Positions 8,962 to 15,818 of a DNA stretch of 64,000 nt are shown piece by piece; within the stretch, counting starts at the first letter, position 1; the number at the start of each line of letters is the position of its first letter. The notes beneath the pieces were generated by a model, which saw nothing but the letters and a program-made list of their open reading frames with translations, was not told the DNA's origin and did no database searches. The position numbers and the translations under genes are program-made. Source of the DNA: VAZQ01 sp963841105 (GTDB lineage Bacteria; Pseudomonadota; Alphaproteobacteria; Rhizobiales; Xanthobacteraceae); assembly GCA_963841105.1 (NCBI GenBank), contig CAWJCB010000035.1, positions 124,001 to 188,000 of the forward strand. Direction: 5' to 3'.

Positions 8962-9394
8962 GCGCGTCGTCCTCGATGTCGAAGGTTTTCGGCAGCAACG
9001 AGCTCACCACCCTGAGGTAGCCGGTCGGATATTTGTCGCGCGCTGTTTGGATCGCCGTCTTTCCGTGCTTTTGCCAATCTTTGTAGAGCGCGTCGATAAA
9101 TGCTTCGCCGATCTTGTTGCGGGAACCGCGCTGGCCGCGCGCCGGCGCTGCGACGGATTTTCCTTTCGCCTTACTGGCCCGCTGCGCCGGCGCCGCCCCG
9201 GCGCAATCCAAGTCTTTCGTGGCCTTCTTCTCTCTCGCCGGCGGGCGGCGAGGAGGCGTCGAGACGGATTGGCCTTTGGCATTGCGTTCGCGCGCGGCGC
9301 TGGCAGGCGGAGACGATGATTGCGCCGGCCGCGCGGGCGGTCCGGGCGAATCCTCCTTCGCAGCATTCACTTCTTTCGCACGAGCTTTCGGCAT
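8855..9394 (-). CDS. DUF5681-type protein, probable packaging-associated small subunit
   Basis: 179-aa protein from the ATG at 9394. Residues 1-95 are a low-complexity Lys/Ala/Pro/Arg tail. The conserved part begins RGSRNKIGEAFIDALYKDWQ and includes YLRVVSSLLPK, the signature of DUF5681, which is found directly upstream of large terminases in alphaproteobacterial prophages. A small-terminase role is inferred from that position. The gene probably heads the leftward structural operon. Confidence 0.7.
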   Translation of the reverse strand: MPKARAKEVNAAKEDSPGPPARPAQSSSPPASAARERNAKGQSVSTPPRRPPAREKKATKDLDCAGAAPAQRASKAKGKSVAAPARGQRGSRNKIGEAFIDALYKDWQKHGKTAIQTARDKYPTGYLRVVSSLLPKTFDIEDDALDKLTDEELDALIADLQKVLGAACKSGKAAKEAPR

Positions 9395-9589
9395 GAGATC
9401 GCCCTCGCCTGATGCGCGCGGACGGGCGGCGAGGCGCCGCGGCACATGCCTGGAACTCGCGCCACGGCAGCGCCGCAGCACGATGCTCAATTCACAGTTT
9501 TGGAGGATGACGTTTTATGCGTGAGTCGCGTTACGTTGTCAACAAGAAAACGTCGCCTCGCGAAATCGCTTCCAAAATCAATCACTCAA

Positions 9590-9705
9590 GGCGTCATGCC
9601 CCGCGAATGCGGGGCATCCAGTAAGCGATGCCGATGCGATTGAGAGAAGGCAGCAAAACACCGCTGTCAGGTGGCTACTGGATCGTCCGCCTGCGCGGAC
9701 GATGA
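9590..9705. repeat. BIME-like bipartite palindromic repeat (family 1)
   Basis: GTCATGCCCCGCGAATGCGG plus CATCCAGTAA on the left, and CTACTGGATCGTCCGCCTGC with GGACGATGAC on the right. Nearly identical ends occur at 53034-53145. Confidence 0.85.
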
Positions 9706-9771
9706 CATCGAAACAGCTTCGTGTAGATAGGTGTGGACGCCGCGTTTTTTTTGCGTGGAACATGTGGACGC

Positions 9772-9800
9772 GAGTCATCGCGAACTCTTGCGCCTGACTC
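9772..9800. promoter_or_regulatory. Paired GANTC (CcrM) sites upstream of gcrA
   Basis: GAGTC at 9772-9776 and GACTC at 9796-9800, about 165-190 bases before the gcrA start. GANTC is the CcrM methylation target, and GcrA is known to act at promoters carrying methylated GANTC sites. Two sites within 29 bp of this intergenic region would fit feedback control, but that is inference. Confidence 0.35.
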
Positions 9801-9961
9801 TCGCCATATTGTAGTTTTTCTTTGTCAGATACGACTATCCGTGCGGCGGACCAGTCAGTGTAAATCAGTAAGGGAGTATGCGTCGGGCCAACGGTCGTTG
9901 CCCGGACCGGAGTAGGATTCTGTCTGAAAGTCGCCGCGACGGCCCTGCCGAGGAACGAGGC

Positions 9962-10462
9962 ATGAGCTGGAATGACGAGCGCGTCGAAACGCTGAAGAAG
10001 CTGTGGGCCGAAGGCCACTCAGCGAGTCAAATTGCCGCAGAGCTTGGCGGCGTCACTCGTAACGCGGTGATCGGCAAGGTGCACCGGATGGGGCTTGCCG
10101 GCAGGGCCAAGTCCCCGGCAGCCGCGGCAACGGCGCGCCCGCGCAAGCCGCGCTCCGCCGCAAACATGATGCGCATCACGCGCGCCCCGGTGCGCGGCAA
10201 TACCGCGCTTGCGCTTGCCTACGAGCTCGAAGCGGAGGCCGAGCCCGAGCTCGCCGACAATGTCATTCCGATCGGGCAGCGCCGAAGCTTGCTCGAGCTC
10301 ACGGAAGAGACTTGTCGCTGGCCGATCGGCGATCCCGGCACCTCGGATTTCTTCTTCTGCGGCGGAGCGGCGCTCACCAGCCTCCCGTACTGCGCCTATC
10401 ATTCGCGCATGGCGTATCAGCCCGCCAATGTACGGCGCGACCGCCGCCTGCTTCGCGGGTAG
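9962..10462 (+). CDS. gcrA: GcrA cell-cycle regulator
   Basis: 166-aa protein. The N-terminal helix-turn-helix MSWNDERVETLKKLWAEGHS with ELGGVTRNAVIGKVHRMGL is the GcrA DNA-binding/sigma-70-binding signature. A variable basic/Ala linker follows, then the conserved C-terminal block EETCRWPIGDPGT...FFFCGG...YCAYHSRMAY with a Cys/His set. Known role in alphaproteobacteria: transcription activator recruiting RNA polymerase-sigma70 at CcrM-methylated promoters of cell-cycle genes. The start follows GAGGAACGAGGC, an acceptable ribosome-binding site. Full length and intact. Confidence 0.95.
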   Translation: MSWNDERVETLKKLWAEGHSASQIAAELGGVTRNAVIGKVHRMGLAGRAKSPAAAATARPRKPRSAANMMRITRAPVRGNTALALAYELEAEAEPELADNVIPIGQRRSLLELTEETCRWPIGDPGTSDFFFCGGAALTSLPYCAYHSRMAYQPANVRRDRRLLRG

Positions 10463-10545
10463 GGGCGGGTTTCAACCCGCCCTCTGCATCCCATTCGCCA
10501 CGTCTGATTGGCCGGGGCGGGTTTCAAGCCCGCCCCTACAACCCA
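10463..10545. repeat. Two copies of GGGCGGGTTT palindrome (family 2)
   Basis: Two tandem copies, GGGGCGGGTTTCAACCCGCC and GGGGCGGGTTTCAAGCCCGC, each followed by a similar CCCATTCGCC. Other family members are at 222-245 and 24593-24622. Confidence 0.8.
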
Positions 10546-10661
10546 TTCGCCGCCGCGCCTTTATTCAATCTTCGCGATGTGCTCCATTCACCGTTCCCCG
10601 CGGTGCATGTGCGCGCGAGGACAAGCGAACGGCTTGTGCCCGGCGCGGGTTGGAAGGTGAG

Positions 10662-11333
10662 ATGGAAAAGGTCAAAAAATCCGGTCCGCAGGCGAAGGCA
10701 CGAGATGATGCCCGGCGCGAGCTTTCGCCCGCTGCCCGGCCGACGCGCGCCGAGGCGGAAGCCGCCGTGCGCACTCTCATCCGCTGGGCGGGCGACGAAC
10801 CCGACCGCGAGGGATTGATCGGAACGCCGGCGCGCGTCGTGCGCGCCTACGAAGAGTGGTTTGCCGGCAATTTCGAGAACCCGACGGAGTATCTGCAACG
10901 CACTTTCGAGGAAGTCGCGGGCTACGACGAGATCGTTGTGCTGCGCGACATCAGATTCGAATCCCATTGCGAGCATCACATCGCTCCGATCATCGGCCGC
11001 GTGCACATCGGCTATCTTCCGCGCGATCGGGTAATCGGAATCTCGAAGCTTGCCCGCCTGGTCAACGTCTACGCCAAACGGCTGCAGGTTCAGGAAAAGA
11101 TGACGGCCGAGATCGCCAAATGCCTCAACATGGTGCTCAAGCCGCACGGCGTCGGCGTCGTCGTCGAGGCGACGCACGAATGCATGACGACGCGCGGCGT
11201 TCACAATCCCGAAGTCAGCATGGTGACGAGTTGCATGCTGGGATCATTTCGCACCCGCGCGGAGACGCGAAACGAGTTTCTCGCCGCCATCAATCTGAAA
11301 GGCGCCGCGCGCCGCGGCAATGCCTTGGAATGA
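10662..11333 (+). CDS. folE: GTP cyclohydrolase I
   Basis: 223-aa enzyme converting GTP to 7,8-dihydroneopterin triphosphate, the first step of tetrahydrofolate/pterin synthesis, in the cytoplasm. Signatures: FESHCEHHIAPIIGRVHIGY (zinc Cys and catalytic His), VIGISKLARLVNVYAKRLQV, and ATHECMTTRGVHNPE with the second zinc Cys. The start at 10662 follows GGAAGGTGAG. An N-terminal Lys/Ala-rich stretch of about 25 residues precedes the catalytic domain. Intact; monocistronic as far as can be seen. Confidence 0.97.
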   Translation: MEKVKKSGPQAKARDDARRELSPAARPTRAEAEAAVRTLIRWAGDEPDREGLIGTPARVVRAYEEWFAGNFENPTEYLQRTFEEVAGYDEIVVLRDIRFESHCEHHIAPIIGRVHIGYLPRDRVIGISKLARLVNVYAKRLQVQEKMTAEIAKCLNMVLKPHGVGVVVEATHECMTTRGVHNPEVSMVTSCMLGSFRTRAETRNEFLAAINLKGAARRGNALE

Positions 11334-11349
11334 GATTCATAGATTTTAC

Positions 11350-11452
11350 TCGTCATGCCCGGCCTTGTGCCGGGCATCCACGTCTCTCGTTGACCGCATC
11401 GAGAAAGACAAACGTGGATGGCCGGGACAAGCCCGGCCATGACGGACGATAG
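11350..11452. repeat. Palindromic repeat, CCGGGC/GCCCGG family
   Basis: CGTCATGCCCGGCCTTGTGC at the left mirrors GCCCGGCCATGACGG at the right, with ATCCACGTC/CGTGGAT inner arms. A diverged relative occurs at 15684-15774. It may form a long hairpin at the 3' end of the folE transcript. Confidence 0.75.
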
Positions 11453-11517
11453 GTCAAACATTCTGAAACCCGGAATTAGGCGCGACAAATTCTGATGATT
11501 ATTTGTTGTTTCAGCAT

Positions 11518-11546
11518 TTGACTTATCGCAGCGATCAGCTTATCTG
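11518..11546 (+). promoter_or_regulatory. Candidate sigma-70 promoter
   Basis: TTGACT at 11518-11523, an exact 17-base spacer, then TATCTG at 11541-11546. The -35 is strong and the -10 weak. It precedes an intrinsic terminator-like hairpin and then the small gene at 11643, so the transcript would have an attenuator-like leader. Not tested. Confidence 0.4.
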
Positions 11547-11565
11547 GATGAGCGCTGTAGAGGAA

Positions 11566-11591
11566 AGATCGGTTCAACGACCGGTCTTTTT
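11566..11591 (+). terminator. Intrinsic terminator-like hairpin in a leader
   Basis: AGATCGGT pairs with ACCGGTCT (one T-G wobble) around a 6-base loop, followed immediately by a run of T. It lies about 20 bases after the predicted transcription start and 50 bases before the next start codon. It could end a short RNA of roughly 40 nt or act as an attenuator. Confidence 0.55.
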
Positions 11592-11604
11592 GCTGCTTTT
11601 ACGT

Positions 11605-11638
11605 CACTGTTGGTTGGAGACACACTGTTAGTTGGAGA
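11605..11638 (+). repeat. Duplicated ribosome-binding segment
   Basis: CACTGTTGGTTGGAGA at 11605-11620 and CACTGTTAGTTGGAGA at 11623-11638: a 16-base unit repeated with one mismatch at an 18-base period. The second copy carries the GGAG that serves the ATG at 11643, and the first copy is a spare Shine-Dalgarno with no start codon. Confidence 0.6.
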
Positions 11639-11642
11639 TCCT

Positions 11643-11813
11643 ATGGCTAAGAAATCCAGGCGACGGCAATGGACGCGCGATGATGTTCGCGAGCTGAAGT
11701 CCAGCGCTCGACAGAAAACTCCCGCCCGCAAGATTGCGCGTTCTCTGAAAAGGACGGAAGGCGCCACCAGGCAAAAGGCTTTCAGCCTGGGTATTTCGTT
11801 GGACTCGCGCTGA
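11643..11813 (+). CDS. Small basic helix-turn-helix protein (56 aa)
   Basis: MAKKSRRRQWTRDDVRELKS then KTPARKIARSLKRTEGATRQ: a basic N-terminus and a short homeodomain/SANT-like helix-turn-helix. Small proteins with this sequence pattern are common in Bradyrhizobium-type genomes and are presumed DNA-binding. Well-placed GGAG upstream. Convergent with phoR, whose stop is 5 bases away. Specific role unknown. Confidence 0.8.
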   Translation: MAKKSRRRQWTRDDVRELKSSARQKTPARKIARSLKRTEGATRQKAFSLGISLDSR

Positions 11814-11818
11814 TAACA

Positions 11819-13174
11819 TCACTCTCCCGCCGGCTCGGGCCGGTTCGGCAATGGCAAATAGGCGGTGAACGTCGCCCCCCGTCCGAGCGTGCTCTCGACC
11901 GTCAACCGGCCGCCATGCCGCATGAGGATGTGCTTGACCAGGGCAAGGCCCAGCCCGGTGCCGCCCTGGGCGCGGCTTTCGGCGACATCAACGCGATAGA
12001 AACGTTCGGTGAGCCGCGGCAGATGCTCCGGTGCAATGCCGGGGCCATGATCGCGCACCGCGATGCGCGCTTCGCCATCGCGATTGCCGTTGCCCTGGCC
12101 GGGCGCACTGCGCGACATCTCGATTTCCACCCGTTTGCCGGACGCGGCATATTTGAGCGCATTCTCCACCAGATTTTCGCACAGGCGCATCAACTCGTCG
12201 CGCTCGCCGAGGACGCGAATCGGACGTGACGGCGCCGCGATCGTGATCTCGACCGCGCGCTCGACCGCCAGGGTCTGCAACCCGTCAACAACCTCGTGAA
12301 CGATGCCGACCAGATCGATCTCCTTGTCGGGGCGCAAATGCGCATTGAGCTCGATGCGCGACAGCGAGAGAAGATCATCGATCAGCCGCGCCATCCGCTG
12401 CGCCTGAGTCTGCATGATCGCGAGAAATCGCTCACGGGCCGAGGCATCCTCGCGCGCGGGCCCTTGCAAGGTGTCAATGAAGCCGGAAAGCGCGGCAAGC
12501 GGCGTGCGCAGCTCGTGACTGGCGTTGGCGACGAAGTCGGCGCGCATTTGCTCGATGCGCCGCAGCGCCGTGTGGTCGTGAAAGGTGAGCAGAACAAGAT
12601 CGCCCGTGGGTTCGCCTTGCGCACCCCCGATCGGCATCGCCACGACCTCGTACCACCGCTCGAGCGGCACGCGCTGCAAATAGTCCGCACGCTGCGGGGC
12701 GCGACTGGCGCGCGCCTGGCGGATCACATCCAGCACTTCGGGAACGCGCACGCCACGCGAGATCAACTGGCCGCGGAGAAGCGCGGGGGCAAGCGCGCTC
12801 ACGTGGCGGTTGAGCGCGACCACCTGCTCGGCGCCGTTGAGCGCGATCACGGGATCGGGGAGCCCGGCCAGCACGCGTTCCAGCCACCCATCGGACGGAT
12901 TTACGACCCGACTTGCTACCGGACTTGCTAGCGGACTTGCGGCAGATCTTGCCTCCAGCGGTTTCACCGTGAGCACGGGTTCTTTCACCCGCCGGTCGAG
13001 CAGAGCGAGCGCCGAGAAGAGCGCAACTGCGCAAAGCGCCGGCACTGCCGCGATGACGCCCAACGCCCACAGGCCGAGAAAGATGAGCGCAGCCGCGGCC
13101 GGGAGCCGCACGCGATTCAATCGGCGCAGCAGATGCACACGCAAAGTCCGCCGGGGCGTATCGCTAGCGCTCAT
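11819..13174 (-). CDS. phoR: Phosphate-type sensor histidine kinase (PhoR-like)
   Basis: 451 aa. Two closely spaced membrane segments at about residues 25-59, a PAS domain at about 95-200, HisKA with phospho-acceptor His220 in FVANASHELRTPL, and HATPase with the N box NLVENALKYA, G1 DHGPGI and G2 GGTGLGLALVKH. This is the PhoR architecture (short cytoplasmic-facing sensor, no large periplasmic domain). The usual neighbours phoB/pst are not in the window, so the phosphate assignment rests on domain order alone. The start codon abuts a perfect triple 11-bp repeat that contains the ribosome-binding region. The linker at residues 80-90 (SPLASPVAS) is also encoded by a short repeat. Confidence 0.8.
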   Translation of the reverse strand: MSASDTPRRTLRVHLLRRLNRVRLPAAAALIFLGLWALGVIAAVPALCAVALFSALALLDRRVKEPVLTVKPLEARSAASPLASPVASRVVNPSDGWLERVLAGLPDPVIALNGAEQVVALNRHVSALAPALLRGQLISRGVRVPEVLDVIRQARASRAPQRADYLQRVPLERWYEVVAMPIGGAQGEPTGDLVLLTFHDHTALRRIEQMRADFVANASHELRTPLAALSGFIDTLQGPAREDASARERFLAIMQTQAQRMARLIDDLLSLSRIELNAHLRPDKEIDLVGIVHEVVDGLQTLAVERAVEITIAAPSRPIRVLGERDELMRLCENLVENALKYAASGKRVEIEMSRSAPGQGNGNRDGEARIAVRDHGPGIAPEHLPRLTERFYRVDVAESRAQGGTGLGLALVKHILMRHGGRLTVESTLGRGATFTAYLPLPNRPEPAGE

Positions 13175-13207
13175 CTCGCGCTCTTCTCGCGCTCTTCTCG
13201 CGCTCTT
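13175..13207. repeat. Perfect 11-bp tandem repeat x3 at the phoR start
   Basis: CTCGCGCTCTT repeated three times without mismatch on the plus strand, ending at the base before the phoR initiation codon on the minus strand. Unit length is not a multiple of three and the array replaces the normal Shine-Dalgarno region (each unit gives AAGAGCGCGAG in the mRNA). Confidence 0.9.
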
Positions 13208-13220
13208 GGCGCCGCCGGGC

Positions 13221-14339
13221 TCACGCGCGCTCGCGCGGTTCGATTGGCGGAGTTATCACCTCGGTCGGAGCGATCGAGGGGATCTTGATGATGGGAGGCG
13301 GCGGCGTCCCGCGCAGCGCCAGCCACAGCTCGCGGATGCCGAGAATGGTCAAGGCAAGCCCGAACGGCACGATGTAGTAAAGCAGGCGAAACAACAGCAG
13401 CCCCGCGAGCAAGTCCTCCTTGTCGAACTGCCAGAGTCCGACAAGCATCGCGGCATCGAATACGCCGAGGCCGCCGGGCGCGTGACTGGCAAAACCCAGG
13501 AGCGTGGCGGCGACAAAGATCACCGCCAGGGTCACGAAATTGATGTTCGGCTCCTCCGGCAGCAGAATGTACATCGCCAGCGCGCAGAAGCCGAGATCGA
13601 CGATGGCGATGACGATCTGGAGAAGCGTCAGCGGACCGCCCGGTAGCGTGACGCTCCAGCCGCTGCGCCCGACCACGCGCGGGCGCTGCCATACCCAGCG
13701 GAGATAGAATGCCAGCAGAGTGAGGATCACAATCGCGATGCCGCGGTTGGCCCAGGCTGGGAGCTGATCGATGGCGCTCGCGGCGAGCGGAGCGTAGAGG
13801 ATGCCCAGCCCAAGCACAGCGGCGTTGCCCAGCCAGAATGTCAGCCCGGAGACGAAACAGACTTTTGCGACGTCGACGGCCCTGAGGCCCGAAACGGAAT
13901 AGATGCGATAACGCACCGCCCCGCCGGTCAAAACGCTGGCGCCCACATTGTGCCCGACCGAATAGCTCGTGAACGAGGCAAGCGCCGCGGTCGCATACGA
14001 CACATCAGACCGGCCGATCGTGCGCAAGGCGAACAGGTCGTAGAATGTCAGCGTGAAATACGCGCCGGCAACGCAGAGCGCCGCGAACGCAAAGTCGCGC
14101 CAGTCAGTGGTCGCCAAGGCGTCGAGAACCTCACCGGCATCGATGGTGCGAAGAATGCGGTAGAGCACCGTCGCCGCAATCGCGATGATGGTGATGCTCA
14201 GGACGATGCCGATCCTGTTCCACCCGACCCTGGTGTCGCAGAAGACCGCCGCCCGGTGCAACGCGTCGAGGATCCGGCGTTCGCGCGCGCGCTCGGGCGG
14301 CGCCGGCATATCGCTCAGGCTGTCGCGCATCTCGGCCAC
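13221..14339 (-). CDS. YbhN/UPF0104-family integral membrane protein
   Basis: 372 aa with about eight hydrophobic segments, beginning after an N-terminal cytoplasmic stretch of about 45 residues. The signature GHNVGASVLTGGAVRYRIYS and the ASHAPGGLGVFDAAM segment are those of the lysylphosphatidylglycerol synthetase transmembrane-domain/YbhN family (flippase-like region without the synthase domain). Probably lipid handling or export, but substrates of the stand-alone family are not established. It lies 46 bases upstream of phoR in the same direction and may be co-transcribed with it. Confidence 0.8.
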   Translation of the reverse strand: MAEMRDSLSDMPAPPERARERRILDALHRAAVFCDTRVGWNRIGIVLSITIIAIAATVLYRILRTIDAGEVLDALATTDWRDFAFAALCVAGAYFTLTFYDLFALRTIGRSDVSYATAALASFTSYSVGHNVGASVLTGGAVRYRIYSVSGLRAVDVAKVCFVSGLTFWLGNAAVLGLGILYAPLAASAIDQLPAWANRGIAIVILTLLAFYLRWVWQRPRVVGRSGWSVTLPGGPLTLLQIVIAIVDLGFCALAMYILLPEEPNINFVTLAVIFVAATLLGFASHAPGGLGVFDAAMLVGLWQFDKEDLLAGLLLFRLLYYIVPFGLALTILGIRELWLALRGTPPPPIIKIPSIAPTEVITPPIEPRERA

Positions 14340-14562
14340 CGATCCGCCCGCTCCCGTTTCCTCGCCGCACGCAACCTAAATTTAGTGCCCGTGTCTGCCT
14401 GGCGCAGGCGCGCAGGCGCGCGCACGGCAGTGCAAGCACGGCCACGGGTAGCAAAACTCCCCTCCCCGCGCGAGAGCTTGCGCTGCGACTTGTTGCTATA
14501 TTGGCGCGGCGCGGTGGCGCGCCTGCGCCGAAAGCAAACTGATAGACCCGGAGGAGGACGGC

Positions 14563-15660
14563 ATGCGGCAAGGCACATCACTGCACGATCAGGCGATTGC
14601 GCGCCGCTCGCTCCTCCAGGCGGCGAGACTGGGCGCCACGCTCGGGTTGCTGGGCAGCTTTCCGATGGGCCGCAGCGCACAGGCGCAGACCAGACCGGCG
14701 GCAGCCGATGACAGACCGATCTGGAGCGGCGAATACTGGGCCAAGAAATACAAAGAGAAAAGCGAAGCGGACAAAGGCGGCGGCACCACGGAGGTCAATC
14801 TCAACCTCTGGCGCAAGCGCATCGGCGCCCCGCAACCCGGCGAGCCGGCGCTGCCGGTTCTGTTCCTGGTGCACGGCTCATCCAATTCCGCGCGCACGAG
14901 CTTCGACCTCGCCGTTCCCGGCAAGGGCGAGTACTCCCTCATGAATGTGTTTGCTCGCTACGGCTACGACGTCTGGACCATGGACCACGACGGCTATGGA
15001 CATTCCGGCAGCTCGGGAAACAACTCCGACATCGCCAGCAGCGTTGCCGACCTCAAAACCGCCCTCGCGGTGCTGCGGCGCGAGACCGGGCAATCGAAGG
15101 CGCATTTCTACGGCACATCGTCGGGAGCGATCCGCGCCGCCGCCTTCGCGCAGGCGCAGCCGGACGCGGTCGATAGGCTGGTCCTGGTCGCTTTCACCTA
15201 CAAGGGCACCGGCTCGCCCACGCTGCGCGATCGCGCCGAGAAAGTGGAGCTCTATCGCGCCAGCAATCGCCGCAGGCGCGACCGCGCCATGATCCGCTCG
15301 ATCTTCACGCGCGACGGTCTTGCTTCGAGCTACGACATGGCGGTGGCGGAAGCCATGGCGGACGAGGAGCTCAAGTTCGGCGATCAGGTCCCGACCGGCA
15401 CCTATCTCGACATGACGGCCAACCTGCCGCTGGTCGATCCCACCAGAATTCTCTGTCCCGTCGCGATGATCCGCGGCGACCACGACGGCATCGCCACCCT
15501 GGAGGACCTCTTCGACTTCTATCGGCAATTGCCGAACGGGGATCGCATGCTCGTCTCGCTGCCCAACACGGCGCACAGCCCGGGCTACGCCAACAATCGT
15601 CACCTGCTGTGGTACGCGACGCGCACCTTTCTCGCGGCGCCGGCGCCGGCAGCGAGTTGA
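14563..15660 (+). CDS. Exported alpha/beta hydrolase
   Basis: 365 aa. N-terminal twin-arginine-type signal (ARRSLLQAARLGATLGLLGS) with cleavage probably after AQA near residue 45. Alpha/beta-hydrolase core: oxyanion FLVHGSS, nucleophile elbow GTSSG at about residue 187, acid in IRGDHDG, and His in NTAHSPGY. Probably periplasmic esterase/amidase-type enzyme; substrate unknown. Start supported by GGAGGACGGC upstream. It is convergent with the formamidase-like gene at the end of the sox block, but there is no direct evidence of a functional link. Confidence 0.8.
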   Translation: MRQGTSLHDQAIARRSLLQAARLGATLGLLGSFPMGRSAQAQTRPAAADDRPIWSGEYWAKKYKEKSEADKGGGTTEVNLNLWRKRIGAPQPGEPALPVLFLVHGSSNSARTSFDLAVPGKGEYSLMNVFARYGYDVWTMDHDGYGHSGSSGNNSDIASSVADLKTALAVLRRETGQSKAHFYGTSSGAIRAAAFAQAQPDAVDRLVLVAFTYKGTGSPTLRDRAEKVELYRASNRRRRDRAMIRSIFTRDGLASSYDMAVAEAMADEELKFGDQVPTGTYLDMTANLPLVDPTRILCPVAMIRGDHDGIATLEDLFDFYRQLPNGDRMLVSLPNTAHSPGYANNRHLLWYATRTFLAAPAPAAS

Positions 15661-15683
15661 GCACATTCGGCGATCGGTCTTGC

Positions 15684-15774
15684 GTCATGGCCGTGCTTGT
15701 CAGCGGCCGATCCACGTCTTTCTTGGCCGAGAAGCAAGTCGTGGATGGCCGGAACAAGTCCGGCCATGACGGAG
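15684..15774. repeat. Palindromic repeat, CCGGGC-like family
   Basis: GCGTCATGGCCGTGCTTGTC at the left and GGAACAAGTCCGGCCATGAC at the right, with ATCCACGTC and CGTGGAT inner arms. Related to 11350-11452 and placed between convergent genes, where it could act as a bidirectional terminator. Confidence 0.7.
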
Positions 15775-15818
15775 AGCTTGTGAGCCTACTCAACTACGAA
15801 ACAGGACGTTCACCCAGG

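Larger units (their letters stand above)
9395..9961. other. Intergenic region between prophage block and gcrA
   Basis: No convincing gene. It holds a family-1 bipartite repeat at 9590-9705 and, nearer gcrA, two GANTC sites and an AT-richer stretch that is likely promoter DNA. It marks the right boundary of the recognisable prophage. I found no integrase, tRNA or attachment-site duplication here. Confidence 0.6.

Noticed and set aside
1..9394. Gene transfer agent instead of prophage
   Set aside because: Capsid (DUF5309) and long P22-type portal do not match the HK97-like RcGTA head genes typical of this order.
9395..9961. tRNA or attachment site at the prophage right edge
   Set aside because: No cloverleaf or direct repeat could be found; only a chromosomal palindromic repeat and promoter-like DNA.
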